64,000 nucleotides of DNA from Halalkalicoccus sp. CG83 (GCF_037081715.1 NZ_JAZDDH010000002.1:372001-436000), one strand, 5' to 3'. Counted from the stretch's first letter, positions 18,820-28,158 are shown. Notes: a model not told the origin generated them from the letters alone. Numbers and translations are program-made.

Positions 18820-19836
18820 ATGCGAGGAAAGCGGGACCCGATCGAGCGCGAGTCACGGGACTCGCGCGACCTCTACGACGTCTCGACGTGGGAGAAGCGA
18901 TCGACCGTCGACGCGATCGCGACGTGGCTCTACCGGTTCGGGGTCGCGAGCGCGAAGGCGTTCGTGATCCTGCTCGCGGCGCTGTTCCTGCTGGTGCAGT
19001 TCGTCCTCGGGGGATTGGGGATAGTGACCGAGCCGGTGGTCGGGGCGTTCGTCCTCCTCTCGGTGGTGCCCGCGCTCGCCATCGCCGCCTACGTCTGGTA
19101 CGCCGACGTCACGACGGACGAACCGCTGTCGGTGCTGGTCGTCACGTTCACGCTCGCGGTGCTGTTCGCGATGTTCGCGGCCGTCATCAACTCGATCCTC
19201 CAGCCGGCGTTCGGCGTCCTGCCGTCGGTGATCGGTCTTCCCCTCTTCTTCTTTCTGGTCGTTGGGCCCGTCGAGGAGACGGTCAAACTGCTCGCCGTCA
19301 GGCTCTACGCCTACCGCGACGTCCGCTTCGACGCCGTGATCGACGGGGCGGTCTACGGCGCGGCCGCCGGACTGGGCTTCGCGACCATCGAGAACGCGAT
19401 CTACATCACCCGGGGCCTGGAGTCGGGGCTGGGAACCGTCGAACTCATCGGCGCGGCCGGGGGGACGGCCGCCGTCCGGGCGCTCGCGGGCCCCGGCCAC
19501 GTGCTCTACTCGTCGATCGCGGGCTTCTACCTCGGGCTTGCGAAGTTCAACCGCGAGAACGCCGGCCCGATCGTGATCAAGGGGCTGTTGATCGCCGCGG
19601 TGTTCCACGCGCTCTACAACTCGCTCGCGGGCGTCGTCCCCGGGCTGCTCACCGCCGCCGCCACCTGGATCACGCCGGGGATCGCGATGATCGGATTCAT
19701 CGTGCTCTACGACGGGCTGGTCGCGTACTTCCTCTACCGGAAGATCGCTGGCTACCGCCGCGCGTACAAGGAGGTCGGCGTCACCCACGCCAGTGACGAC
19801 GAACCCGCCGCCGAACTCACGGAATTCGATCCCTGA
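18820..19836 (+). CDS. PrsW-family intramembrane metalloprotease
   Basis: The 338-residue protein has about eight to nine membrane segments after a charged N-terminus. It carries the PrsW motifs: PVEETVKL (EExxK, about 149-156), TIENAIY (ENxxY, about 188-194), AGPGHVLYSSIAGF (conserved His, about 224-237) and FHALYN (about 261-266). The Glu and His residues are the presumed metal ligands within the bilayer. In Bacillus PrsW cleaves an anti-sigma factor; archaeal homologs are relatives of CPBP/Rce1-type proteases with unknown substrates. The ATG at 18820 is chosen because the upstream extension overlaps the divergent gene's promoter. Confidence 0.9.
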   Translation: MRGKRDPIERESRDSRDLYDVSTWEKRSTVDAIATWLYRFGVASAKAFVILLAALFLLVQFVLGGLGIVTEPVVGAFVLLSVVPALAIAAYVWYADVTTDEPLSVLVVTFTLAVLFAMFAAVINSILQPAFGVLPSVIGLPLFFFLVVGPVEETVKLLAVRLYAYRDVRFDAVIDGAVYGAAAGLGFATIENAIYITRGLESGLGTVELIGAAGGTAAVRALAGPGHVLYSSIAGFYLGLAKFNRENAGPIVIKGLLIAAVFHALYNSLAGVVPGLLTAAATWITPGIAMIGFIVLYDGLVAYFLYRKIAGYRRAYKEVGVTHASDDEPAAELTEFDP

Positions 19837-19968
19837 GTCGTCCGTCTCCCGTGACCTGATGGGATCGTATCCGCGTTCAGACGTCCGATCGGAGGCGGGT
19901 CTCGCGTTCGGACGGTCGGGAGTCGACAGGGTACGCCGCGAGTGGACGCCCGCCCGGCCGACGGACGT

Positions 19969-21102
19969 TCACTCGTCGGACCCTCCCTCGTCGTCCGAGT
20001 CGACCGCCGTCTCGGCGAACGTGTTCGCCGATCCGGAACCGCTATCGGCGTCCTCGAGCGTGGTTCGGGCGGTCGACGTTCCGGTGTGCCCTCGGGCGAA
20101 GCAATCGAGGACGAGCTTCGCGCCGCCGAGGACGACGGGACCGATGAACAGTCCGACGGCACCGAAGACGACGAGACCGCCGAAGATGCCGACCACGACG
20201 ATGGCGGAGTTGAAGGCGCTGGTCCGGCCGATCAGCGCGGGCCGGAAGTACGTATCCGAGAAGGTGACGAGTAGTCCGTAGACCACCATCGCCACGCTGG
20301 CGGTCGGGCGCCCGACCGTGACGAGATAGACCGCGGCCGGGATCCAGATGCCGAACGCGCCGACCAGCGGGAGCAGCGTCAGGACGAACGTGGCGACGGT
20401 GAGAAAGACGATGGCGGGGACGCCCGCGATCGCCAGTCCGATGCCGAGCATCACCGCCTGAATGGCCGCGACGGCGACGTTCCCGACGACCGACGCCCAC
20501 ATGAGCCGGTCAAGCCCCGTGCGGAGCTCCTCGAACGTCCCGTCGTCGACCGGCAGCACCCACCCGATCCACGCGACGAGCCGATTCCCGTCCCGCAACA
20601 GCGCGAAGAGAACGAACAGCGTGACGGTCAGTCCGATGAACAGACGCGGCAGGCTCCCGACGAGATCGATCGTCCCCATCGTGATCTCCTGAATGCTCGA
20701 GGCGATCCGGCCCTGGTTCGATTCGTACAGCGCGACGAGGTCGACGGAGTACTCGTCGGTCTCGAGTGCGTCCTCGATCGTATCGACGTCGAACCGTTCC
20801 CGTCTGATGGAGTCGACGACCTCGAGCGACTGTCGAACGGCGACCCTGATGACGTAGACGAGCGGGACGAGTACGACGAGCACCGTCGCGACGACGACGA
20901 CGATCGCGGCGATCGTCGGTCTGACGTACCGCTCGAGGCGACCCTGAACGGGAAACAGGACGTACGCGAGAACGACGCCGAACAGGACGTACTGGAGATA
21001 CGGCAGGAGAACGAACAGCGCGAGGAGACCGCTCAGTAGTGCGAGCGCGGTCAGTCCGGGCTGTTCGACGATCCAGTCCGGCGGATCGGGACCCGTTGGC
21101 AT
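19969..21102 (-). CDS. AI-2E family (PerM-like) transporter
   Basis: This 377-residue polytopic membrane protein has seven to eight helices. It shows the family layout: paired N-terminal helices (LTALALLSGLLALFVLLPYL, and LFGVVLAYVLFPVQGRLERY), a soluble mid-segment with SLEVVDSIRRERFDVDTIED, and a C-terminal block with ATFVLTLLPLVGAFGIWIPA and DTYFRPALIGRTSAFNSAIV. Members export small molecules or exchange sodium and protons. The last 45 residues are a hydrophilic Ser/Asp tail. ATG at 21102 is preferred; a TTG at 21117 would add five residues. Confidence 0.9.
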   Translation of the reverse strand: MPTGPDPPDWIVEQPGLTALALLSGLLALFVLLPYLQYVLFGVVLAYVLFPVQGRLERYVRPTIAAIVVVVATVLVVLVPLVYVIRVAVRQSLEVVDSIRRERFDVDTIEDALETDEYSVDLVALYESNQGRIASSIQEITMGTIDLVGSLPRLFIGLTVTLFVLFALLRDGNRLVAWIGWVLPVDDGTFEELRTGLDRLMWASVVGNVAVAAIQAVMLGIGLAIAGVPAIVFLTVATFVLTLLPLVGAFGIWIPAAVYLVTVGRPTASVAMVVYGLLVTFSDTYFRPALIGRTSAFNSAIVVVGIFGGLVVFGAVGLFIGPVVLGGAKLVLDCFARGHTGTSTARTTLEDADSGSGSANTFAETAVDSDDEGGSDE

Positions 21103-21262
21103 GTAGGAGAGATGCAACGGTCCGACGGATTAGCCCACCGGTACGGTGGGCCGATCGCGCCGGTTCGGAGGCTATCGCGATCTTCGCCGACACGCGCGTC
21201 GCGTCATCTCACGCCGTCTCCGTCGGCCGTGTCACCGGCGCTCGAGGCCTGGTACGACGCGC

Positions 21263-21877
21263 TCATCGGTCGGCGGACGACGCTCTCCGGAAGTACGGCT
21301 CCGCGACGCGCTCGACGTACTTCGCGATCACGTCGGCCTCGAGGTGGACGGGATCGCCGACCGCCTTCTCGGCGAGCGTCGTCAGCTCGTAGGTCGTCGG
21401 GATGATCGCGACCTCGTACTCCTCCTCCGAACGCGCCGCGACCGTCAGGCTGATGCCGTCGACGGTGACGGAGCCCTTCTCGACGACGTACGGCGCGAGC
21501 GACTCGGGCAGCGAGAACGCGAAGCGCCAGTCCTCGCCGACCGGCTCGATCGCACGGACCTCGGCCGTCGCGTCAACGTGACCCTGGACGAGGTTCCCGT
21601 CGAACCGGCCGTCGGCGGGCATCGCGCGTTCGAGGTTGACGCGTGCGCCCTCCGGAAGCCCGCCCAGATACGTCCGGTCGAGCGTCTCGCTCGCGAGAAA
21701 GACGGAGAACCGTCCTTCCCCTACCTCCTCGACGGTCAGACACGCGCCGCTCACGCTCACGCTCTCGCCGTGGCGGAGTTCGTCGGCGAACGAACAGCCG
21801 ATCCACAGCCGGAGCCCGTCGTCCGTCTCGACCCGCTCGAGGACCTCACCCGACTCCTCGACGATCCCGGTGAACAT
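21263..21877 (-). CDS. ribE: Riboflavin synthase, bacterial-type (lumazine-binding)
   Basis: The 204-residue enzyme converts two 6,7-dimethyl-8-ribityllumazine molecules into riboflavin plus a pyrimidine. It has the two tandem lumazine-binding barrels: repeat one starts MFTGIVEESGEVL with SVSGACLTVEEV, and repeat two has NLVQGHVDATAEV with VDGISLTVAARS. The family's N-terminal MFTGIVE is exact. Many Archaea use a different, lumazine-synthase-like enzyme, but haloarchaea are known to carry this bacterial type. It stands apart from other riboflavin genes. Its ATG is 78 bases from the divergent small membrane protein gene. Confidence 0.96.
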   Translation of the reverse strand: MFTGIVEESGEVLERVETDDGLRLWIGCSFADELRHGESVSVSGACLTVEEVGEGRFSVFLASETLDRTYLGGLPEGARVNLERAMPADGRFDGNLVQGHVDATAEVRAIEPVGEDWRFAFSLPESLAPYVVEKGSVTVDGISLTVAARSEEEYEVAIIPTTYELTTLAEKAVGDPVHLEADVIAKYVERVAEPYFRRASSADR

Positions 21878-21955
21878 ACCACGGATTCTCGCCGCCGGCG
21901 CAAACCGCTTGCGCTCGGGCGTCGCGTTTTTGTCGTCCGGGGGGCAACGACGGGC

Positions 21956-22183
21956 ATGAAAATGCCCGGACTGTTCGGGATGATCCAGCTGGGATCGGGA
22001 CTCGTCTTCGCGATCCCGTTGGGAATCATCGGCGTCGAGTTCCTGCGGATGGGCCGGCTGGCGTTCGGGATCGCCTTCGTCGTGCTCGCGGCCGTAATGG
22101 TGGTCCTCCCCGAGTACGTCTCCCGGCGGGTCGGCGGCCCGCGCGACTGGATCCGCCGCCGGCTTCCCTGGCGGCGCGAGTGA
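21956..22183 (+). CDS. Small two-helix membrane protein
   Basis: The 75-residue protein has two hydrophobic stretches: LGSGLVFAIPLGIIGVEFLR (about 12-31) and LAFGIAFVVLAAVMVVLPEY (about 35-54). It then has a basic tail RRVGGPRDWIRRRLPW. Basic residues at the C-terminus put that end in the cytoplasm. This is a common haloarchaeal pattern without a function I can name. It is divergent from riboflavin synthase and convergent with the universal stress gene. Confidence 0.75.
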   Translation: MKMPGLFGMIQLGSGLVFAIPLGIIGVEFLRMGRLAFGIAFVVLAAVMVVLPEYVSRRVGGPRDWIRRRLPWRRE

Positions 22184-22217
22184 GTCGGACGGCGCCCGCG
22201 ACGCACCGACGCCGCCG

Positions 22218-22664
22218 TCAGTTCCCGGCGGGTGAGGAGGGTTCGCCGACGACCAGCACGGGAACCGGCGAGAGCCGCACCAGCGCGTCGGTCGTGCTGC
22301 CGAGCACCACCGCCCTGAACGACGATCGGCCCTGCCGGCCGACGACGATCACGTCCGCCCCCTCCTGGCGTGCGTGTTCGAGCAGCTCCTCGTAGGGTAC
22401 GCCGCGGCGGATCGCACCTCCGAGGGGGATGCCCTCGGTCGCCGCGCGCTCCGCGACCGCGGCGAGCGCACCCTCGCCCTCCTCGAGCAGCGCCCGCTCG
22501 ACCGTCTCGGGCTCGACGATCGCGTTGTCGTAGGCGGTGCGCGTCTCGATCACGTAACACGCCCACAGCTTCGCGTCGTAGCGCGCCGCGAGGTCGACGG
22601 CGCGTTCGGCCGCCCCGAGCGCGTCGTCGCTGCCGTCGGTCGCGAGGAGCACCGTCCGATACAC
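22218..22664 (-). CDS. Universal stress protein (UspA family)
   Basis: The 148-residue alpha/beta protein has the Usp N-terminus MYRTVLLATDGSDDALGAAE. Its C-terminal ATP-binding motif reads VVGRQGRSSFRAVVLGSTTD and then VPVLVVGEP, which matches Gly-x2-Gly-x9-Gly-[ST] and indicates the ATP-binding subclass. Usp proteins are cytoplasmic dimers that respond to stress. It is third in a same-strand run after the M24 peptidase (30-base gap) and the UvrD-like helicase. The shared transcription says little about its job. Confidence 0.93.
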   Translation of the reverse strand: MYRTVLLATDGSDDALGAAERAVDLAARYDAKLWACYVIETRTAYDNAIVEPETVERALLEEGEGALAAVAERAATEGIPLGGAIRRGVPYEELLEHARQEGADVIVVGRQGRSSFRAVVLGSTTDALVRLSPVPVLVVGEPSSPAGN

Positions 22665-22694
22665 GGCGGGGGTTGGCAGCCGATCGACTTCTAC

Positions 22695-23825
22695 CTACTC
22701 CCGTGCCCGCGGAACGAGCGATCGAGGGTAGCCGGTGAGGTTCTCGAAGCCGTCCTCGCGGACGACGACGAGATCCTCGATCCGCACGCCGCCCTCCTCG
22801 GCGTCGTAGACGCCGGGCTCGACGGTGAGGACCGTGCCGGCCTCGAGTTCGGTCTCTGCGCGGAGTGACGGCGCCTCGTGGAGGCTCATTCCGACGCCGT
22901 GGCCGACGCCGTGGGTAAGGCCGGGCTCGCCGTCGGGGCGAAAGCCGTAGGCCGCGAGTTCGGCGGCGGCCTCCTCGTGGACGGTGCCGGCGACCGTGCC
23001 CGCACCTTCCGAGAGCACGGCGAAGGCGGCGTCCCGTGCGCGCTCGACGGCGACGTAGGCGCGACGCTCCCAGCCGCCCTCGCTCTCGACGACGAACGTC
23101 CGCGAGAGGTCGCCGTAGTAGCCCTCCGGACCGCGCGGCGAGAGATCGAGCAGGACGGTCTCGCCCGCCTCGATCGAGGCGTCGCCGGTGAAGTGGAGGT
23201 CGACGCAGGTCTCGCCCGCTCCGATGACGGTGTTGTGGGCGTCGCTCACCCCCTCGCGAACGAGCCGGGCGTTCACCTCGCGACGCAGGCGCTCGGTCGT
23301 GAGGGGTTCGCCTTCCCAGTGGAGCCGTCCGTCCGCGACGTCGGCCGCCGCGAGGATCGACTCGGCTCGGGCCATCCCCGCCTCGGCGGCCTGCTGCATT
23401 CCTCGAAGCCGGTCGATCTCGTCATCGGACTTCCGGACGCGCATCCCGGCGACGACGTCGGTCGACGCCAGCTCACAGCCCGCGCGTTCGAGCCGCAGCG
23501 CGGCGTCGTGCGGCAGGTGTTGGGGGACGAGCACCCGTCCGCTCTCTATGAGCTCGGCCGCCCGCTCGCCCGCCGTGTCCGCGTCCTGTTCGCCAGCGGT
23601 CACCACTCGCCCGGGGAACTCGCGACGGGCCTCCTCCCCGAACGACCGGGGAGCACAGAGCGTCGGCTCCCCGTCGCGTTCGACGACGACCGCGTAGGGG
23701 CGGTCGGGTCCCGAGAAGCGGGCGAGATATCGGAGGTCGTCGTCGAAGCGATCGCCGACGTGGACGAACGCCTCCGCGTCGCGTTCCTCGAGTTCGGCCG
23801 CGATCCGTTCGTACTCGGGCGTCAC
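22695..23825 (-). CDS. M24-family metallopeptidase (Xaa-Pro peptidase type)
   Basis: The 376-residue protein has an N-terminal creatinase-like domain (about 1-125) and a pita-bread catalytic domain. All five metal ligands are in place: Asp in LLDLSPRG and in YGDLSRTF, His in GLTHGVGHGVG, Glu in TVEPGVY, and Glu in GVRIEDLVVV. It should cleave Xaa-Pro bonds of small peptides in the cytoplasm. The start is GTG at 23825, 12 bases after the UvrD-like helicase stop, so the two are co-transcribed. Confidence 0.92.
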   Translation of the reverse strand: MTPEYERIAAELEERDAEAFVHVGDRFDDDLRYLARFSGPDRPYAVVVERDGEPTLCAPRSFGEEARREFPGRVVTAGEQDADTAGERAAELIESGRVLVPQHLPHDAALRLERAGCELASTDVVAGMRVRKSDDEIDRLRGMQQAAEAGMARAESILAAADVADGRLHWEGEPLTTERLRREVNARLVREGVSDAHNTVIGAGETCVDLHFTGDASIEAGETVLLDLSPRGPEGYYGDLSRTFVVESEGGWERRAYVAVERARDAAFAVLSEGAGTVAGTVHEEAAAELAAYGFRPDGEPGLTHGVGHGVGMSLHEAPSLRAETELEAGTVLTVEPGVYDAEEGGVRIEDLVVVREDGFENLTGYPRSLVPRARE

Positions 23826-23837
23826 GTCCGTCTCACG

Positions 23838-25697
23838 TCACTGGAGGGGGGCGTCCGCCGCCGACTCCGACTCCGATTCGGCCTCCGACTCCGCGATCAG
23901 CTGCTCGACCGGCGTCTCGCGCGGCTCGTTACAGAGCAGCACGTCGATCGGGAGCGTCGGCGCACCGTTGACGAGGTTCTCGAGCAGTACGAGCCGCTCG
24001 CGGGCCCGACTCATCCCGACGTAGAACACGCGACGCTCGTTGTCGGTGAGCACCGGGACGGGGCTGGTCGTCCGAGTGAACTCCTCGTCGAGGGGGACCT
24101 CCTCCTGTTCGATCGTGGCGGCCATCTGCTCGACCACCTTCTCGGTGAGGTCGGTCGCGACGAAGACGTGGTCCGCCTCGCGGCCCTTTGCGGAGTGGAT
24201 CGTCCCGATCCGTACCCGTGCGGGGTCGTCGCCGCGATAGGTGCCGGTCGCGAAGTAGGACTTCACGCTCTTTCGCTGGAAGCTGGTGATCTTCCGGGAC
24301 ATGTCCGACGCCGAGACGGGGTCGGGGACGAACGGGGCGTACTCGCGGATGAGTTCGGGGGGAACGCTCATGTCGGCGACGTTCTCGACGCCGGTCTCCT
24401 CCTCGCGGGCGTCGAGCGCGTCGAACAGTTCGTCGCGCTCGTTCGAGCCGAACGCCGAGTCGGCGAGCATGTCCGCGAGCCGGCGTGCCTCCAGCCCGGT
24501 GATGTCCTCGCCCTCGTCGAGCTTCTCGACCGCCGAGACGAACTGCTGGAGGCGATCGGTCCACATCCGCTGGTCGGTGAGAACCTTGAACGGCATCCCC
24601 TCGGTGATGAACTCGTCGATGAACTGGAACATCTGATAGCGAGCGCGGAACAGCACCATCACCGTCTCGTCGGGCGTCTCCGAGACCGTCGCGCGGACGT
24701 TCCGCACCAGATTCAGCATCGAGGGACTCTCGACGGCCTCGACGAGTCCACCCTCCTTGCGGGGGTTGAGGTCCTTCTCCTGGCGTTTCTCGATGTGGCG
24801 GACCTCGCGGTTGACGACGTCGAGGATTCGCGAGGGGAGCCGGTAGGAGTTGGGGAGGACGACGTCCTCGTCGACCTCGGCGTCGAGCAGCAGGTTGGGG
24901 TCCGCGCCCTGCCACGCGTAGACGACCTGGTCGTCGTCGCCGGCGATCAGCACGCCCTCCATGTGGGGTTTCCACTCCTCGTAGACGGCGTACTGGAGCG
25001 TGGTGATGTCCTGGAACTCGTCGATCACGAGGTAGTCGACGTTCGGGACGAGCGATCGCTGTTCCACCCGCTCGAGCATGTCCGCGAAGCCGACGAGTCC
25101 GTTCTCGCCCTTGTACGAGCGCCAGGCGCGGATCGCCTCGGGGACGTCGACCCGGTCGTCGTCGCTCGGCCACGTCGGTGTGTACTTGTTGCCCGACATC
25201 GCCCGGTCGTCGACCTCGGGAGGCAGGCGGATCTCCTCGTCGTCCCACTGGAAGGGGATGTCGTACCAGTCGGCGACCTCCCGGTTCGTGCGCTGGAGCC
25301 ACTGGCTGGTGGCGATGATCTTGTTGCCGAGCGTCGTCGAGCGTGCCGTCCGGCGGCCCGCGCCGCTGTACTCGTCCTCGAACTCCAGGCCGTAGTCCTC
25401 GCAGAACTCCTTCTTCTGCTTCTCGCCGACGACGTCCGCACGCGAGAGATCCAGCAGTTCGTACGCCTTCGCGTGCATCGTACAGACGTTCCCCTGGAGC
25501 GATCGCGGCGAGACGTCGAGGCGTTCGGCGAGGCGCTCGCGGACCTCCGAGGCGGCGGCGCGAGTGTACGAGACGACGAGCACGTCGCGGATCCCGACGT
25601 CATCGCTCTCGAGGATCTCTTCGACGCGGTCGAGAAGCGCGGTGGTCTTCCCGCTACCCGGGCCACCGAACAGCCGGGTGACGTGTGAATCAGCCAT
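23838..25697 (-). CDS. UvrD/Rep-like superfamily 1 DNA helicase
   Basis: The 619-residue protein has the SF1A helicase motifs in order: Walker A GGPGSGKTTALL (about 11-22), Ia VVSYTRAAASEVRERL, Walker B LVIDEFQDITTLQYAVYEEW (about 221-240), III GDDDQVVYAWQGADP, IV LPNSYRLPSRIL, V IGTIHSAKGREADHVFV, and VI FYVGMSRARERLVLL. It unwinds DNA 3' to 5' by analogy with UvrD. It is shorter than bacterial UvrD (about 720) with a reduced 2B region. Transcription continues into the M24 peptidase gene. A Ser/Glu-rich tail ends the protein. Confidence 0.93.
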   Translation of the reverse strand: MADSHVTRLFGGPGSGKTTALLDRVEEILESDDVGIRDVLVVSYTRAAASEVRERLAERLDVSPRSLQGNVCTMHAKAYELLDLSRADVVGEKQKKEFCEDYGLEFEDEYSGAGRRTARSTTLGNKIIATSQWLQRTNREVADWYDIPFQWDDEEIRLPPEVDDRAMSGNKYTPTWPSDDDRVDVPEAIRAWRSYKGENGLVGFADMLERVEQRSLVPNVDYLVIDEFQDITTLQYAVYEEWKPHMEGVLIAGDDDQVVYAWQGADPNLLLDAEVDEDVVLPNSYRLPSRILDVVNREVRHIEKRQEKDLNPRKEGGLVEAVESPSMLNLVRNVRATVSETPDETVMVLFRARYQMFQFIDEFITEGMPFKVLTDQRMWTDRLQQFVSAVEKLDEGEDITGLEARRLADMLADSAFGSNERDELFDALDAREEETGVENVADMSVPPELIREYAPFVPDPVSASDMSRKITSFQRKSVKSYFATGTYRGDDPARVRIGTIHSAKGREADHVFVATDLTEKVVEQMAATIEQEEVPLDEEFTRTTSPVPVLTDNERRVFYVGMSRARERLVLLENLVNGAPTLPIDVLLCNEPRETPVEQLIAESEAESESESAADAPLQ

Positions 25698-25746
25698 TAG
25701 GGAGGTTCATGCGCCTCGGAATGATAAGCCTCCTGGGTTTCTCCCG

Positions 25747-25905
25747 TCAGTTGCCCCGCGATGAACGCGCCTCGCGTATCCGTGCACCGTCGCGGATCTT
25801 GTCCTCACAGTCGGGGCAGACGCGGGGGTCCTCCTCGCCCGGCGGTGTGAACACTCGGGCGTACGCCTCCGTCACGAACGAACCACAGTTCTGGCACTCC
25901 GGCAT
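25747..25905 (-). CDS. Small zinc-finger protein (DUF7563-type)
   Basis: This 52-residue protein begins MPECQNCGSFVTEAYARVF and contains two Cys pairs, CQNC near 4-7 and CPDC near 30-33. They should bind one zinc ion in a treble-clef or ribbon fold. The family, which I recall as DUF7563, is conserved in haloarchaea. It is one of four such small zinc-finger proteins in the window. It lies 49 bases upstream of the helicase gene on the same strand. Confidence 0.82.
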   Translation of the reverse strand: MPECQNCGSFVTEAYARVFTPPGEEDPRVCPDCEDKIRDGARIREARSSRGN

Positions 25906-25967
25906 TCGACCTCACGAACGGACACGATCGAAATAAAGCATTTCCCTCCCCGGTCGCTCGAACCGGA

Positions 25968-26144
25968 CTATCGAGGGGTCCACCCACAGACCGAGCAGTC
26001 CATCGCGGATTGGTCGTGAAGGCCGCCACACTCCGGACACTGTTTCTTGTTGTAGTCGGTCTCCCAGCCCGCCGGCGCCGTCTCGTGCCCGCGCTGGGAC
26101 AGGAACTGATCGAGCATCTCGTCGGTCTCCTGTGAGGTGGCCAT
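25968..26144 (-). CDS. HVO_0416-type small zinc-finger protein
   Basis: This 58-residue protein begins MATSQETDEMLDQFLSQRGH and has a C-terminal zinc ribbon KKQCPECGGLHD and DCSVCGWTPR (two CxxC pairs about 14 residues apart). The layout matches the haloarchaeal HVO_0416 family of one-domain zinc-finger proteins. It precedes the other small zinc-finger gene by 62 bases on the same strand and could share its transcript. The AT-rich sequence just upstream (26145-26180) is probably its promoter. Confidence 0.82.
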   Translation of the reverse strand: MATSQETDEMLDQFLSQRGHETAPAGWETDYNKKQCPECGGLHDQSAMDCSVCGWTPR

Positions 26145-26223
26145 ACGTGGTATGGTATACCACGATACTACATAACGCTTCGGGTGGGACAGACGTATCC
26201 TCTCTCGGGACCGTATTCGCCGT

Positions 26224-26877
26224 ATGGACGATTCGCCGCTCGTTCACGTCAGCAACGAACCCGACGACCCCGTCGAGGACGCCGCTCCGGCGGTCGTGGT
26301 GATCCACGGCCGCGGCGCGGACGAACACGACCTGCTGCCGATCGCCGAGCGGTTGCCCGGCTCGCTGCACGTCCTCAGCGTTCGCGCACCCGATCGGCTC
26401 CAGGGCGGCTACACGTGGTACGACCTCGACCTCTCGGCGGGGGGGCTCCACGCCAGCCAGCCCGACGAGGAGGGGTTCCGGCGCAGTCTCGACCTGATCC
26501 ACGAGTTCGTCGACTGGGCGATCGACTCCTACGACCTCGACCCCGAACGGGTGGGGCTGTTGGGGTTCAGCCAGGGGGCGATCACGAGCCTCTCGGCGCT
26601 AATCGAGCGGCCCGAACGCTACGCGTGGGTGGTCGCGCTCAACGGCTACCTGGCGGCCTCCCACGAGGACCGCGTCGAGGCGGCGGCGGACAAGCCCGTC
26701 TTCGTCGGCGCCGGCGAGACCGATCGGATCATCCCTGCAGAACGAGCGGAGCGCGCCGCCACGCTGCTGCGCGAGGCCGGCGCGGACGTCCGGTTCGAGC
26801 GCTACCGGGCCGGTCACGGCACCACGCCCGAGGAGATCGAGGACGTCGCCGAGTGGGTCGACGAGCGGCTCGGGTAG
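26224..26877 (+). CDS. Alpha/beta hydrolase (phospholipase/carboxylesterase type)
   Basis: The 217-residue protein belongs to the phospholipase/carboxylesterase (YpfH-like) branch. It has the oxyanion strand VVVIHGRGADEHDLLP (about 24-39), the nucleophile elbow LLGFSQGAITSLSAL with Ser near 119, the acid in GAGETDRIIP with Asp near 167, and the His in YRAGHGTTPEEI near 199. No signal peptide is present, so it is a cytoplasmic esterase with unknown substrate. It is divergent from the two zinc-finger genes. Confidence 0.9.
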   Translation: MDDSPLVHVSNEPDDPVEDAAPAVVVIHGRGADEHDLLPIAERLPGSLHVLSVRAPDRLQGGYTWYDLDLSAGGLHASQPDEEGFRRSLDLIHEFVDWAIDSYDLDPERVGLLGFSQGAITSLSALIERPERYAWVVALNGYLAASHEDRVEAAADKPVFVGAGETDRIIPAERAERAATLLREAGADVRFERYRAGHGTTPEEIEDVAEWVDERLG

Positions 26878-27057
26878 TCGGACGGGCCGACCGCGACCGC
26901 TCGTCGAGGCCGTCAGATATCGGTCGGTTCTCCCTCGCCGTTCGTGATCGGGAGGAGGCTTTCGGACCGCGTTGATTCGTTGGTCTATGCTCTGACATTG
27001 GTGTTTTGCTTTACATACAGTTATTTTAACCAGTCAAGCGATGTCGCCTACGGAGCG

Positions 27058-28158
27058 ATGGAGAGAGACAACACCAGCCGTCTTCGACGGGACAGCACAC
27101 ACGATCGCCGGCGCTTCTTGCAAACGGTAGGGGCCGTCGGACTCGGTCTCGCCGCCACCGGTACGGCCGGCGCGAACGAGCACGATGAAACGACCGAGAT
27201 CGACTCGTGTACCGTCATCGACGAACCTGGCGAGTACGAACTCGTCGCGGACATCGAACCCGATGAGGTCGTTGATACCGAGGATCCGACGCAGGCCGGG
27301 CCGGAGGACGTCAGCTGCATCGAGATTCGAGCCAGCGATGTCACCCTCCGTGGCAACGGTCACACCATCGACGGCCACGCCGCTCAAGAAGGGAACGGCC
27401 GTGAGGGACATGCCATCGGCGTCAACTCGTTTCTCCATCATTCCGGCGACAACCTCGAGGCGGTCGAGAACGTCGTCGTAGAGGACGTCCACGTGACCGG
27501 GTTCGGAATCGGGGTTCGGTTCGAAGCGGTCGAAGACGGCCGTATTGCCGGCATCGTCGCTCGAGATAACGCCGATGGGATCGGGTTTTACTACTGGGCG
27601 AACGGGATCGACGTTGAGAACAATCGACTGATCGAGAACGGCGCCGGATTCAACACGTACGGCGATCCGGACGTCTACGGCGGGCCCGCAGATAACGTGA
27701 TCGAACACAACGACATCGAGTCGAACGCGACGGGGGTCCGCCTCGGACATGAAACCCACGAGCACACGTTCGGCTACAACCGGATCGTCGGAAACGATAA
27801 CGGAGTGGTGCATAGCGCCCTCTTCACGAGCGGGAACGACTACCACCACAACGCCATCTGTGGCAACGAGGTCTATGGAATCCACAATCCCGACGTGTTC
27901 TTCAGCGACGTCGTCGGCGAGACCGATGACGACTTCCGGATCGAGGACGTCGTCGAGGCGACGGAGAACTACTGGGGAGCGGCGAACGGCCCCTCGAGCT
28001 ACGGCGACCCGGAAGAACCGTTCACCGATCCCGGAACCGGCCGCCCCGCGGACGGCGACGGCGACGCGATCAGCGAGTCGCTCGACCCCGGCGTCGCGAA
28101 CGTCCGATTCGATCCCTTCCTCGAATCGGCGCCCGAGGACGTCGGTATCGACCCGTAA
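27058..28158 (+). CDS. Secreted right-handed beta-helix protein with Tat signal
   Basis: The 366-residue protein has a twin-arginine signal near 15-40 (HDRRRFLQTVG followed by GLGLAATGTAGA), so it is exported folded. After it comes a NosD/CASH-like beta-helix with recurring strands such as GVRFEAVEDGRIAGIVARDN, GIDVENNRLIENGAGF, NVIEHNDIESNATGVRLGHE and YNRIVGNDNGVVH. Such proteins bind or cleave polysaccharides, but no catalytic residues can be assigned. The start at 27058 puts the Tat motif at the usual distance. The sequence is less GC-rich than its neighbours, and a flippase gene follows, which suggests a cell-surface locus. Confidence 0.85.
   Translation: MERDNTSRLRRDSTHDRRRFLQTVGAVGLGLAATGTAGANEHDETTEIDSCTVIDEPGEYELVADIEPDEVVDTEDPTQAGPEDVSCIEIRASDVTLRGNGHTIDGHAAQEGNGREGHAIGVNSFLHHSGDNLEAVENVVVEDVHVTGFGIGVRFEAVEDGRIAGIVARDNADGIGFYYWANGIDVENNRLIENGAGFNTYGDPDVYGGPADNVIEHNDIESNATGVRLGHETHEHTFGYNRIVGNDNGVVHSALFTSGNDYHHNAICGNEVYGIHNPDVFFSDVVGETDDDFRIEDVVEATENYWGAANGPSSYGDPEEPFTDPGTGRPADGDGDAISESLDPGVANVRFDPFLESAPEDVGIDP

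Noticed and set aside
22878-25688. 936-residue open frame on the plus strand
   Set aside because: It is antisense to the M24 peptidase and UvrD-like helicase, both of which have full motif sets.
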